Source: Nonomuraea maritima (GTDB taxonomy: Bacteria; Actinomycetota; Actinomycetes; Streptosporangiales; Streptosporangiaceae). From it: a stretch of 64,000 bases of DNA. Shown here one piece after another: positions 31,654 to 39,840 of this stretch. Below the pieces are notes generated by a model. The model was not told the origin of the DNA and did not search any database. It was given only the letters and a program-made list of their open reading frames with translations. The position numbers and the translations under genes are program-made. How positions within the stretch are numbered: the stretch's first letter is position 1; the number at the start of each line of letters is the position of its first letter. Location of the stretch: NCBI RefSeq assembly GCF_900100395.1, contig NZ_FNFB01000021.1:62001-126000 (forward strand). Reading direction: 5' to 3'.

Positions 31654-32448
31654 ATGACCGATCGCGCAGAGCAGACGATCCGCGAACTCCGCGCCGAGTT
31701 CGACGCGCTGGCATCGAAGGTGAAGGGCTACGGCCCCGACGAGCTGACCCGCCCGTCGGGGGCCGCCGAGTGGGACGTGTCGCAGGTGCTCAGCCACCTG
31801 GGCAGCGGCGCCGAGATCATGCTGGCCACCCTCGACGGCACGCTGGACGGCACCGGAACCCCTGACGGGGACGCCATGCGCGCGATCTGGGCCCGCTGGG
31901 ACTCCATGTCACCCGCCGAGCGGGCGGAGGGGTTCGTCACCGCCAACGAGGCCCTGCTGCAGCGCCTGGAGGGGCTCGACACGCAGACGCGCGAGGACCT
32001 GCGCGTCGAGCTGGGGTTCCTGCCCGAGCCGGCGAGCGTGGCCACGCTGACCGGCATGCGGCTCAGCGAGTTCGCCCACCACAGCTGGGACGTCGAGGTC
32101 GCTTTCGACCCCTCCGCCCAGCTCCCTGAGGGGGCCGCCGAGCTGCTGCTCGACCAGGCGGGCGGCATGCTGGGGTTCCTCGGCAAGCCCGAGGAGCTGG
32201 GCGGGCGGCGGGTGAGCGTCGCCGTGCGGACGACGTCACCCGACCGGTCGTTCGGGCTGGACGTCGGCGAGGCGGTGTCGATCACCGACGTCCCGGCCGA
32301 GCCGGACGCCGTGCTCACCGCGCCCGCCGAGTGGTTCCTGCGCCTGGTCTACGGCCGCCACTCCCCCGAGCACACGCCGTCCTCGGTCGACCTGTCCGGT
32401 GACGGCGTCATCCTGGACGACCTGCGCCGGGTCTTCCCTGGGTTCTGA
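31654..32448 (+). CDS. Mycothiol-dependent maleylpyruvate isomerase family protein
   Basis: 264 residues, start MTDRAEQTIRELRAEFDALA after AGGAGA. The N-terminal MDMPI/DinB-like four-helix bundle has WDVSQVLSHLGSGAEI and LSEFAHHSWDVEVA, which supply the His ligands of the divalent metal; the C-terminal domain (RRVSVAVRTTSPDRSFGLDVG...AEPDAVLTAPAEWFLRLVYGR) is SCP2-like. Family members use mycothiol as a cofactor for isomerisation or detoxification. The exact reaction is unknown. Convergent with the MFS gene, with 3 bases between stops. Confidence 0.88.
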   Translation: MTDRAEQTIRELRAEFDALASKVKGYGPDELTRPSGAAEWDVSQVLSHLGSGAEIMLATLDGTLDGTGTPDGDAMRAIWARWDSMSPAERAEGFVTANEALLQRLEGLDTQTREDLRVELGFLPEPASVATLTGMRLSEFAHHSWDVEVAFDPSAQLPEGAAELLLDQAGGMLGFLGKPEELGGRRVSVAVRTTSPDRSFGLDVGEAVSITDVPAEPDAVLTAPAEWFLRLVYGRHSPEHTPSSVDLSGDGVILDDLRRVFPGF

Positions 32449-32451
32449 CGG

Positions 32452-33864
32452 TCACAGGTCGCGCGCCTGCTCCAGGACGCGAGCCGCCTCCCGCTCGTAG
32501 TAGCCGCGGGAGGCCAGCACCACCAGGCCGCCGACGATCATCGGCACGATCAGCGCGTACATGGCGATGATCAGCGAGCCGGTGGCGTCGGAGGTGATGC
32601 CGACGATGAGCGGCCCGAACGCGCCGCCGATGGTGAGCAGGAACTGCAGGACGGCGAAGCCGACGCCGCGCGACCTGGCCCCGACCACGTCGGCGATGGA
32701 GGCCGTGCACGTGGGGATCGCGGTCGACGAGATCGTGACGGCCAGCAGGACGAGCACCACCATGGGCACCGGCGAGTTCATGAGCAGGGCGCAGCCGAGC
32801 AGCGCCGAGCCCACGGTGATGCCGGTGCCGCCCACGAGCAGCCTGCCGCCCTTGACCCGGCCGTGCAGCTTGCGCGCGATGCGGGCGCCGGCCACGGTGC
32901 CCGCCACCACGCCGACGATGGTCGTCGTGCCGGTGATGGTGCTGGCGACGCCGGTGCCCATGCCGAAGGTGCGTACGAGGAGTGACGGCAGCCAGTAGTA
33001 GATGCCGCCGAGGCCGAGCGTCAGGATCATCACGCCGAGGGAGACGAGGATCAGCGTGCGGATGGTGAAGACCTCGCGGACCTGCGGCCAGAAGGGCGGC
33101 TTCACGGCGGCGGGCGGCGGGGCCGGGTCGGTGTCGCCCGGGCCGGGCTGCGGCGGCACCAGTTGCTCCGGCGCCTGCGCCGGTTCCGACGCCGCGTTCT
33201 CGGACGAGGCCCGCGCCATGATGCGGTCGATCACACCGCGCTCGGGCTCACGCAGCCGCCACACCAGCAGGGCGGTCAGCGCGCCCGGGATCGCCATCAG
33301 CAGGAAGGCGGCCCGCCAGCCGAACGCCTGGCCGATCACGCCGCCGAGCAGGGTGCCGACGCCGCCGAGGTAGGTGGTCATGCGGGTCCAGCCGTACACC
33401 TGCATCCGGGTCGCGGCGGGATAGTAGTCGGCGAGCAGGCTGCCCACGGCGGGGTTGTCGATGTTCTCCGCGGCGGCGAGGAGCACCCGCATCAGGTAGA
33501 AGATCGCGAATCCGGCCGCCAGGCCTGAGCCGAGGGTGGCGAGGGCCCAGCAGAGCACCACGATCGCGATGATCCGGGTGCGGCTGTAACGGTCGGCGAG
33601 GTAACCGGCGGGGAGGGCGACGGCCGCGGCGGCCAGCGCGGCGGCGGTCGGGATCGAGCCGGCCGCGGTGTCGCTGAACCCCCACTCCCCCTGCACCAGG
33701 GGCAGCACGCCGGCCATCAGGTTGGCCTCGATGCGGTCGACCATGCCGACGACGAACAAGACGATGAAGGGCCCCCAGCCGAACGGGTTCGGATCGGCGG
33801 GATTGATCCCCTCGGGAGGTGGCGATCCGAGTCGGCGGCGTTCGCGGCTGACGGCCTTGACCAT
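32452..33864 (-). CDS. MFS transporter (Spinster-like/metabolite family)
   Basis: 470 residues from the ATG at 33864, preceded by GGAGGAGA. Twelve membrane helices are expected: the first is FGWGPFIVLFVVGMVDRIEANLM; the loop AGYLADRYSRTRIIAIVVLCWALATLGSGLA carries the MFS motif A, and ENIDNPAVGSLLADYYPAATRMQVYGW is the characteristic Spinster-like loop. A central cytoplasmic loop is unusually rich in Pro and Gln (APEQLVPPQPGPGD). The substrate is unknown; this group carries lipids, sugars or organic anions. Its promoter holds a TAGAAC/GTTCTA operator-like dyad. Confidence 0.88.
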   Translation of the reverse strand: MVKAVSRERRRLGSPPPEGINPADPNPFGWGPFIVLFVVGMVDRIEANLMAGVLPLVQGEWGFSDTAAGSIPTAAALAAAAVALPAGYLADRYSRTRIIAIVVLCWALATLGSGLAAGFAIFYLMRVLLAAAENIDNPAVGSLLADYYPAATRMQVYGWTRMTTYLGGVGTLLGGVIGQAFGWRAAFLLMAIPGALTALLVWRLREPERGVIDRIMARASSENAASEPAQAPEQLVPPQPGPGDTDPAPPPAAVKPPFWPQVREVFTIRTLILVSLGVMILTLGLGGIYYWLPSLLVRTFGMGTGVASTITGTTTIVGVVAGTVAGARIARKLHGRVKGGRLLVGGTGITVGSALLGCALLMNSPVPMVVLVLLAVTISSTAIPTCTASIADVVGARSRGVGFAVLQFLLTIGGAFGPLIVGITSDATGSLIIAMYALIVPMIVGGLVVLASRGYYEREAARVLEQARDL

Positions 33865-33920
33865 GACTTCTCCTCCGCTGTGGTGCTCCCCGGAAGTGGT
33901 ACGTGACGGCAGAAGGCTTC

Positions 33921-33935
33921 TAGAACGGTGTTCTA
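33921..33935. promoter_or_regulatory. TAGAAC-N3-GTTCTA operator candidate upstream of the MFS gene
   Basis: TAGAAC (33921-33926), GGT, GTTCTA (33930-33935) is a perfect dyad 57 bases upstream of the MFS start. It resembles the TAGAAC/GTTCTA sites of KstR-like and related TetR repressors, which regulate steroid and lipid genes, but the spacer here is 3 bases rather than the 2 of the usual 14-bp site. No such repressor gene is adjacent. Confidence 0.55.
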
Positions 33936-34211
33936 AAACACAGTTAGGCCGAGTGTCGTACATCACACTGCGATGCACCAGAGGGCAATTGTGACGGTGT
34001 GATAACGCGCACATGTCACATTTGATCTTGACCGGACGCCGCACCATCCCCTACAGGCAAGGTGCGCCCCAAGGAGGAGGGCTGTTCACGGCGAGCCCTT
34101 GGGCCGGAAATTTCCGAATCCTCACCACGGTGGCCAGGTTTTCGCTAGATAACCCCCAACAACCACCCAAGTCCCAAGCGATGGGATACCCATCAGACAT
34201 ACCGTCTTTTA
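33936..34211. promoter_or_regulatory. Intergenic region upstream of the second PAS phosphatase
   Basis: No gene is visible. The stretch is less GC-rich than its surroundings. It contains a nested repeat at 34068-34103 (CCCAAGG/CCTTGGG with GGGCT/AGCCC inside) and a GATGGG-ATA-CCCATC dyad at 34180-34194, 17 bases before the start codon. These could be operator or 5' UTR structures for the phosphatase gene. Confidence 0.4.
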
Positions 34212-36287
34212 ATGGGGCAAAACGCGACATGCCACCCAGCCTCCGAGCCAGGCCGGCACCGCCGGAAGAAAGGCGCGGCCGACGAGGCTTCCGGCGCCCC
34301 ACCCCCGGACGGCCTCGCCCCCGCTCCCGTCGGGATCGCGATCACCAGCGGCCGCGACCACCGCGTCGTCTACGCCACCGTCGTCTTCCAGCACGCGGCC
34401 GGCACCCCGAACCTGCCCCTCCGCCGGCTGCTCGGCCGGCTCCGCCGCGACCACGCCGACCTGCTCGACCAGGTGCTGGACAGCGGCCGGCCGCTCCGCA
34501 TGCCGAACCTCGCCCTGCGTCCCGAGCGGCGCGGGGCGGCCTCGGATCGCCGGCGGGTGTCGCTGCAGTTGTCGAGGCTGCAGCTCGCCTCCGGCGGCGA
34601 GGGACTGCTGGTGGTCGCCGTCGAGACGGTGTCGGCGGCCGGCGCCCCCGCCCCTTCCGGCGACTACGCCCAGGACCGGCGCAGGCTCCTGCGCCACTAC
34701 CACAGCCTCATGCAGGACGAGGCGCGCGTCGTGTGGGTGATGTCGCCCCTCGGCCACGTGGTCGAATCCTGCGGCACCTGGGAGGAGCTGACCGGTCAGC
34801 GGCGCGGGGAGTACCTCGGGGACGGCTGGCTGCGCGCCGTCCACCCCGACGACCGTACGGGGCTGCGCGGGTCGTGGCGGAGGTCAGGGACGCCGAGCCG
34901 CTGGGAGCACGTCTTCCGGCTGCGGACCGCGGGCGGCGACTACCGGCACGTCCGGGCGCGCGCGATCCCCGTGAGCGAACGGGCGACGGCGACCGAGTGG
35001 ATCGGCACGTGCGCCGACATCGAGGAGGAGTGGCAGGCCGGACGGCGCAGGAAGCTCCTCGACCGGGCCGCCGCGGCCACCGCGGACATCGCCGGCCTCG
35101 ACGAGGTGCTGCGCCTGCTCACCATGGTGATCGTCCCGACCGTCCTCGACGGCTGCGGCGTCTACCTGGTGCCCGAGATCACCGGCGCGCCCACCGAGCC
35201 GTTCTCCGCCCAGCGGCTCGTCAGCATCGTCCGTCAGGACCTCAGGCCCGAGCCGCAGCCGGGGTGCGTGCGCTTCCCGCCGGACTGCGGCTTCGTCAGG
35301 GCCGTCACGACCCGCCGTACGGTCCACGAGGTCTTCCCGCCGGGGCAGCCGCCGCCCGGTCTGGCGCCGCCCGGCGCGGAGGACTGGTTCAGGATGGTCG
35401 GCGCGAACAGCGCCGCCCTCATCCCCGTGATCGTGGACGGCGCGGTGGCGGCGGTGCTCGACGCCGTGGTCTGCGGCCCCAAGGACCCGATCAGCGAGGC
35501 GGACGTCGAACTGCTGGTGCGGATGCTCGACCACGCGCACACCCATCTGAGCAACGCCATGCGGTTCCAGCGCACCCAGCGGGTGGCGCTCGCCCTGCAG
35601 GAGTGCCTGCTCCCCGACCCACCTGACGTGCCGGGCCTGGAGATCACCGCCCGCTACCGGGCGAGCGCGGCGGCGGTGGAGATCGGCGGCGACTGGTACG
35701 ACTCGTTCGTCCTGCCCGACGGGACCACCGTGCTGACCATCGGCGACGTCGCGGGGCACGACCTGGCCGCGGCGGTCACCATGAGCCAGCTCCGCAACAT
35801 GCTGCGGGGGCTCGCGATGGACCGCCGCGAGCCTCCCGGGGACATCCTGCGCCGCCTCAACATCGCCACCGAGTCCCTGTACGCCGACGGCACCGCGACC
35901 TGCGTCCTCGCCCGGCTGGCGCCTGGCCCCGGCGGCGGGTGGCAGCTGGACTACTCGGTGGCGGGCCATCCGCCGCCGTTGCTGGTCACGCCGGACGGCA
36001 CGGCCCGTTACCTGCGGGGCGCGCTCAACCCGCTGCTCGGGGTCGGCTACGACAGGAGGCGGACGAGCGCGGTCTCCCAGTTGCCGCCCCGAGGCACGCT
36101 GCTGCTCTACACCGACGGCCTGGTCGAGCTGCCCGGCGAGAACATCGCACGGGGCCTCGACCGGCTGCGCCGGCACGCCGGGGCCCTGTCCCGCGTGCCC
36201 GTCGGCGACCTGTGCGACGACCTGCTCGCCCGGATGCCCATCGCCAACCAGGACGACGTCGCCATGATCGCCGTACGTCTCCCCTGA
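34212..36287 (+). CDS. PAS-GAF-PP2C (SpoIIE-type) phosphatase, paralogue of 17111-19165
   Basis: 691 residues, start MGQNATCHPASEPGRHRRKKG. Same architecture as the first phosphatase: weak first PAS (PVGIAITSGRDHRVVYATVVF), second PAS/PAC (WEELTGQRRGEYLGDGWLRAVHPDD...YRHVRARAIPV), GAF-like region and SpoIIE phosphatase with GGDWYD, GDVAGHDL, YTDGLVELPGE and QDDVAMIAVRLP. From LDHAHTHLSNAMRFQRTQR to the end the two proteins are nearly identical in many stretches, so a recent duplication is evident; the N-terminal sensor parts have diverged. Probably dephosphorylates an anti-sigma antagonist. Convergent with the histidine kinase, 11 bases apart. Confidence 0.92.
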   Translation: MGQNATCHPASEPGRHRRKKGAADEASGAPPPDGLAPAPVGIAITSGRDHRVVYATVVFQHAAGTPNLPLRRLLGRLRRDHADLLDQVLDSGRPLRMPNLALRPERRGAASDRRRVSLQLSRLQLASGGEGLLVVAVETVSAAGAPAPSGDYAQDRRRLLRHYHSLMQDEARVVWVMSPLGHVVESCGTWEELTGQRRGEYLGDGWLRAVHPDDRTGLRGSWRRSGTPSRWEHVFRLRTAGGDYRHVRARAIPVSERATATEWIGTCADIEEEWQAGRRRKLLDRAAAATADIAGLDEVLRLLTMVIVPTVLDGCGVYLVPEITGAPTEPFSAQRLVSIVRQDLRPEPQPGCVRFPPDCGFVRAVTTRRTVHEVFPPGQPPPGLAPPGAEDWFRMVGANSAALIPVIVDGAVAAVLDAVVCGPKDPISEADVELLVRMLDHAHTHLSNAMRFQRTQRVALALQECLLPDPPDVPGLEITARYRASAAAVEIGGDWYDSFVLPDGTTVLTIGDVAGHDLAAAVTMSQLRNMLRGLAMDRREPPGDILRRLNIATESLYADGTATCVLARLAPGPGGGWQLDYSVAGHPPPLLVTPDGTARYLRGALNPLLGVGYDRRRTSAVSQLPPRGTLLLYTDGLVELPGENIARGLDRLRRHAGALSRVPVGDLCDDLLARMPIANQDDVAMIAVRLP

Positions 36288-36298
36288 GGGCAGGCGGC

Positions 36299-37747
36299 TC
36301 AGGCGCCGTCCGGGGAGGCGACGCGCGCGACGTGGCCGCCGTCCCGCGTCCGCTTCCTGGGGGCGAGCTCACCCGCCGACGGGGCCGCGCCCGCCGCGAC
36401 TGCTCCGGACCGCTCCACGATCGGCAGGCGCAGCACGAACCGGGCGCCCCTCCTGGAGTCCTCCACGCCGAGGGTGCCGTGGTGGGCGCGGGCGATGTCG
36501 CGGGAGATGGCCAGGCCCAGCCCGCTGCCGCCGGGGTCGCGGCGGCGGGAGTCGTCGAGGCGTACGAACCGTTCGAAGATGCGCTCGCGGTGGGCAGGCT
36601 CGACCCCCGGGCCGTCGTCGCTCACCGCGACGACCGCCCGGTCACCCTCCCGCTCGACGGTGATCTCGACCGTCGACTCCGCGTGCCGCTGCGCGTTCAC
36701 CAGCAGGTTGTCCAGGACGCGGATGAGCTGCATGCGCGAGCCGCGGATCACCAGGCCGGGGGCCGCGCTGACGACCAGCGGCAGCCGGTGGGGCTGCACC
36801 GCGACCTCGGACGCGACCAGCTCGCCGAGGTCGATCAGCTCGGCCGGCGCGTCGCTGACGCGCAGGCGGGCCAGCATCAGCAGGTCGTTGATGATCGCTT
36901 CCAGCCGGTCGGTCGCCGTGAGGGCGGCGCGCATCGTCTCCTGGGGATCGACCTCCTCCGGGTAGGTCAGCGCCTCCTCCAGATGGGTGCGCAGGCCCGC
37001 GAGGGGGGTGCGCAGCTCGTGGGAGGTCGTGGAGGCGAACTCCCGCTGCTGCCGCACCGCGCTCTCCAGGCGGGCGAGGGTCTCGTTGGCGGTGACGGTG
37101 AGCTGGGTGATCTCGTCGCGGCCGGGAGGGACGGGAAGCCGCAGGCTCAGGTCGCTCACGGTGATCTCGGAGATCCGGGCGCGGATGGCCTCGACCGGCC
37201 GCAGCGTCCGCCCGACCAGCGCCCAGGTGATCCACGCGGCCAGGCCCACCAATGCGGCGATCGACCCGGCGATGAGGTACTCCAGGCGGTTCGTGGTCAG
37301 GATGCCCGGCTCCGGCAGGCCGGCGTACACGACGCCCGCGTCCGGGTCGGGGGACAGTCGGATGGCCATGAGCAGGATGCACGGCTCCCCGGGCGGACAC
37401 TCCATGCGCCGCTGGAACCGGTCGTCGGCCGGAGGCCGAAGCTTGCTCAGCGGTACGGAGTCGGACGCCTGTTTGCTGGAGTCGACGACCCGCATGTGGG
37501 AGTCCACGATCTGGACCAGCTCGACCGGTGGATAGGCGGGCATGCGGTGCGGGACGATGCCGTTGCGGGCGGCCGCGCTCCACTGGCTGGCCACCCGCTC
37601 AGCCTGGTCGAACGCGTCGGCCTGGACGTTGCTCCTGATGGTGAGGTCCAGCGTCACACCGAGCAGCGTCAGGATGATCAGCGAGAACACGGCCGCGACC
37701 ACCGTGTACCGCGCTCGGATGGAGCGCGGCCGTGGCAGAGGTGACAA
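36299..37747 (-). CDS. Orphan sensor histidine kinase
   Basis: 482 residues from the TTG at 37747, chosen because AAGGGGAAG lies just upstream; ATG starts at 37791 or further up would add 15 or more residues. Layout: N-terminal helix (ARYTVVAAVFSLIILTLLGVTLDL), an extracytoplasmic loop of about 120 residues with CPPGEPC, a second helix (YLIAGSIAALVGLAAWITWALV), HAMP, then the kinase with H-box EFASTTSHELRTPLAGLRTHLEE, N-box DNLLVNAQRHA, and G-boxes SDDGPGVEP and GGSGLGLAISRDIARAH. A classical EnvZ/OmpR-type kinase, but no response regulator gene is adjacent. The last 35 residues are a Pro/Ala/Arg-rich tail. Confidence 0.88.
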   Translation of the reverse strand: MSPLPRPRSIRARYTVVAAVFSLIILTLLGVTLDLTIRSNVQADAFDQAERVASQWSAAARNGIVPHRMPAYPPVELVQIVDSHMRVVDSSKQASDSVPLSKLRPPADDRFQRRMECPPGEPCILLMAIRLSPDPDAGVVYAGLPEPGILTTNRLEYLIAGSIAALVGLAAWITWALVGRTLRPVEAIRARISEITVSDLSLRLPVPPGRDEITQLTVTANETLARLESAVRQQREFASTTSHELRTPLAGLRTHLEEALTYPEEVDPQETMRAALTATDRLEAIINDLLMLARLRVSDAPAELIDLGELVASEVAVQPHRLPLVVSAAPGLVIRGSRMQLIRVLDNLLVNAQRHAESTVEITVEREGDRAVVAVSDDGPGVEPAHRERIFERFVRLDDSRRRDPGGSGLGLAISRDIARAHHGTLGVEDSRRGARFVLRLPIVERSGAVAAGAAPSAGELAPRKRTRDGGHVARVASPDGA

Positions 37748-38029
37748 CCCGGCTTCCCCTTCCGTTCGGCATCCTCGACACAAACCGGCCATAAGGCACA
37801 TCGTGGACGTAAAGCCGCAATAAGCGCTTACATCCCCAAACCACTAGACTGCCATGACGATTCCTTGCCAAAGGAACGGTAAAAGTAAAGCTTCACCACA
37901 GTGCCGCCTCAGGCCCCACCGAACGCCCATCCCGTCAACGCGGGCGACGCGTGACCGGATGAGGCCCAGTCGCACCCCCCGGCCCCACTACCCTCCCTTA
38001 GGACGGCATTTGCGAGGGCGGAGGGATGC
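37748..38029. promoter_or_regulatory. Divergent promoter region between the kinase and herA
   Basis: No gene is seen. Features: a TTCCTT-GCCA-AAGGAA dyad at 37861-37876, an AT-rich patch (GGTAAAAGTAAAG) just after it, and a good GGCGGAGGG ribosome-binding site directly before the herA GTG start. The herA operon promoter presumably lies here. Confidence 0.5.
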
Positions 38030-39811
38030 GTGACGGTCAACGGGGTGGCGGGGCATCAGACAGCGGGGCACGAGGGTGCCCCCCGGACGGAGGCCGGGCA
38101 GGCGGTCGGCCGGGTGCTCGGCACCCAGGCGGCCTCACCGCTGTCGTTCTGGATCGGCCTGGAGCCGGGCAAGGTCGTCCAGCTCGACGACGTCGTGGTC
38201 ACCAGACGCGAGGTCCCCGGATACGGCCCCGTGCTGGTGGCCGGCGTGGTGACGACCGTGGAGGCGCGCCACGAGGGCGCCGCGTACGACTCCGACGTCT
38301 TCCTCATCGCCGACGGCGCGCTGCCCGCCGCGGTGGTCGAGGTGGCCGAGGTACGGGTCACCCGGGTCGAGCCCGAGGTGTTCGTGCCGCCGCTGCCCGG
38401 CTCGAAGGTCTTCCTCGCCGGCCAGGGCGACCGCGACCAGGCGCTCTACTTCGACGTGATGGACCGCCGCATCCCCCTCGGCACGGGGCGCGACGGCCAG
38501 CCGCTCTACGTCAACTTCGACTTCCTCGACGGCACCCGCGGCGCCCATGTGTCGATCTCCGGCGTCTCCGGCGTCGCCACCAAGACCTCCTTCGCGACCT
38601 TCCTGCTCTACTCGATCTTCAACTCGGGGGTGCTGGCGGGCGAGGCGGCCAACACCAAGGCGCTGATCTTCTCGGTCAAGGGCGAGGACCTGCTCTTCCT
38701 CGACCACGACAACCTCCGGCTGGACCAGCGGGCGACGGACACCTACGCCCGGCTGGGGCTGCCCGCCCGGGCCTTCGGCAGCGTCCACGTGTTCGCGCCG
38801 CCCCGCCCCGGCGACCCCAACGGCGTCCCCCACGTCTCCGCCCGCACGCAGGGGGTGAGCTCCTTCTACTGGACGCTCACCGAGTTCTGCGACGAGGAGC
38901 TGCTGCGGTTCGTCTTCGCCGACGCCGACGACGAGCGGGCGGGCTACTCGCTGCTGGTCGGCCAGGTCGCCGCCCGGCTGAAGGCTTGGGCCGAGCCGGT
39001 GGGCGACGGCGGGGCCGTCATGGTCCGCGGCACGACCTGCCGCACGTTCTCCGACCTCGTCGAGCTGCTCTCCGACCAGCTGCAGGACGAGGACGCCCGC
39101 CGCGACTGGACCGGCGCGCAGACCCCGCTCGGCACCGTCAACGCCTTCCTGCGCCGGCTGCGCAGCGCCGTGCGCCCGCTCTCGCCGATCGTCCGCGGCG
39201 ACCTGCCGTTCTACCGCAACCACTCGGTACGCACCTCCGACGCGCAGGTGTCCATCGTCGACCTGCACAACCTGCCGGAACGGGCGCAGCGGTTCGTGGT
39301 CGGCGTGGTGCTGCGCGGCGAGTTCCACCGCAAGGAGACCTCGGGCACCGCCCGGCCGCTGCTGTTCGTGGTGCTGGACGAGCTCAACAAGTACGCCCCT
39401 CGCGAAGGCGACTCCCCGATCAAGGAGATCCTGCTGGACGTCGCCGAACGCGGCCGCTCGCTCGGCGTCATCCTCATCGGCGCCCAGCAGACCGCCTCGG
39501 AGGTGGAGCGGCGCATCGTCTCCAACAGCGCCGTCCGCGTCGCGGGCCGCCTCGACCCGGCCGAGGCCGCCCGGTCGGAGTACGGCTGGCTGCCCCCGGC
39601 CGTCCGTGAACGCGCCACGATCGCCAAGCCCGGCACCATGTTCGTCGCCCAGCCCGAGATCCCGGTGCCGCTGGCCGTCGCGTTCCCCTTCCCTGCCTGG
39701 GCGACCCGCCCCTCGGAGGCGGCGCCCCAGCCGCAGGCCCGTACCACGGCCGCGGGCGGCGATCCGTTCGCCGGCCTGCCCGGCGTCGAAGAAGACATCC
39801 CGCCCTTCTGA
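38030..39811 (+). CDS. herA: HerA-like hexameric DNA translocase
   Basis: 593 residues from a GTG with GGCGGAGGG ahead. The N-terminal 130 residues form a HAS-barrel (GRVLGTQAASPLSFWIGLEPGKVVQLDDVVVT, GPVLVAGVVTTVE). The ATPase has a P-loop variant at residues 178-187 (GVSGVATKTS, Lys185), Walker B VVLDELNKYAP and the ERGRSLGVILIGAQQTASEVERRI arginine/sensor region of HerA/FtsK proteins. HerA pumps double-stranded DNA and activates the NurA nuclease. The P-loop has Thr where Gly normally precedes Lys. First gene of the herA-sbcD-sbcC-nurA operon; the next start is 29 bases away. Identification as the HerA partner is strengthened by the nurA gene three genes on. Confidence 0.88.
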   Translation: MTVNGVAGHQTAGHEGAPRTEAGQAVGRVLGTQAASPLSFWIGLEPGKVVQLDDVVVTRREVPGYGPVLVAGVVTTVEARHEGAAYDSDVFLIADGALPAAVVEVAEVRVTRVEPEVFVPPLPGSKVFLAGQGDRDQALYFDVMDRRIPLGTGRDGQPLYVNFDFLDGTRGAHVSISGVSGVATKTSFATFLLYSIFNSGVLAGEAANTKALIFSVKGEDLLFLDHDNLRLDQRATDTYARLGLPARAFGSVHVFAPPRPGDPNGVPHVSARTQGVSSFYWTLTEFCDEELLRFVFADADDERAGYSLLVGQVAARLKAWAEPVGDGGAVMVRGTTCRTFSDLVELLSDQLQDEDARRDWTGAQTPLGTVNAFLRRLRSAVRPLSPIVRGDLPFYRNHSVRTSDAQVSIVDLHNLPERAQRFVVGVVLRGEFHRKETSGTARPLLFVVLDELNKYAPREGDSPIKEILLDVAERGRSLGVILIGAQQTASEVERRIVSNSAVRVAGRLDPAEAARSEYGWLPPAVRERATIAKPGTMFVAQPEIPVPLAVAFPFPAWATRPSEAAPQPQARTTAAGGDPFAGLPGVEEDIPPF

Positions 39812-39832
39812 ATCCAGCCCTTCTGAATCCAG
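39803..39832 (+). repeat. 15-bp tandem duplication across the herA stop codon
   Basis: CCCTTCTGAATCCAG occurs twice in direct succession (39803-39817 and 39818-39832). The first copy contains the herA stop codon (39809-39811); the second fills the gap before sbcD. Without the duplication, herA and sbcD would be 14 bases apart. Confidence 0.9.
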
Positions 39833-39840
39833 GTGGTCTC

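Noticed and set aside
34180..34194. SigB-like promoter with a GGGTAT element on the minus strand
   Set aside because: No GTTT-like -35 box lies at the required 14-15 bases, and it would point away from the phosphatase gene.
34013..34211. Riboswitch (for example c-di-GMP/c-di-AMP type) in the leader of the second phosphatase
   Set aside because: Only two short dyads are seen; the conserved core sequences of these classes are absent.
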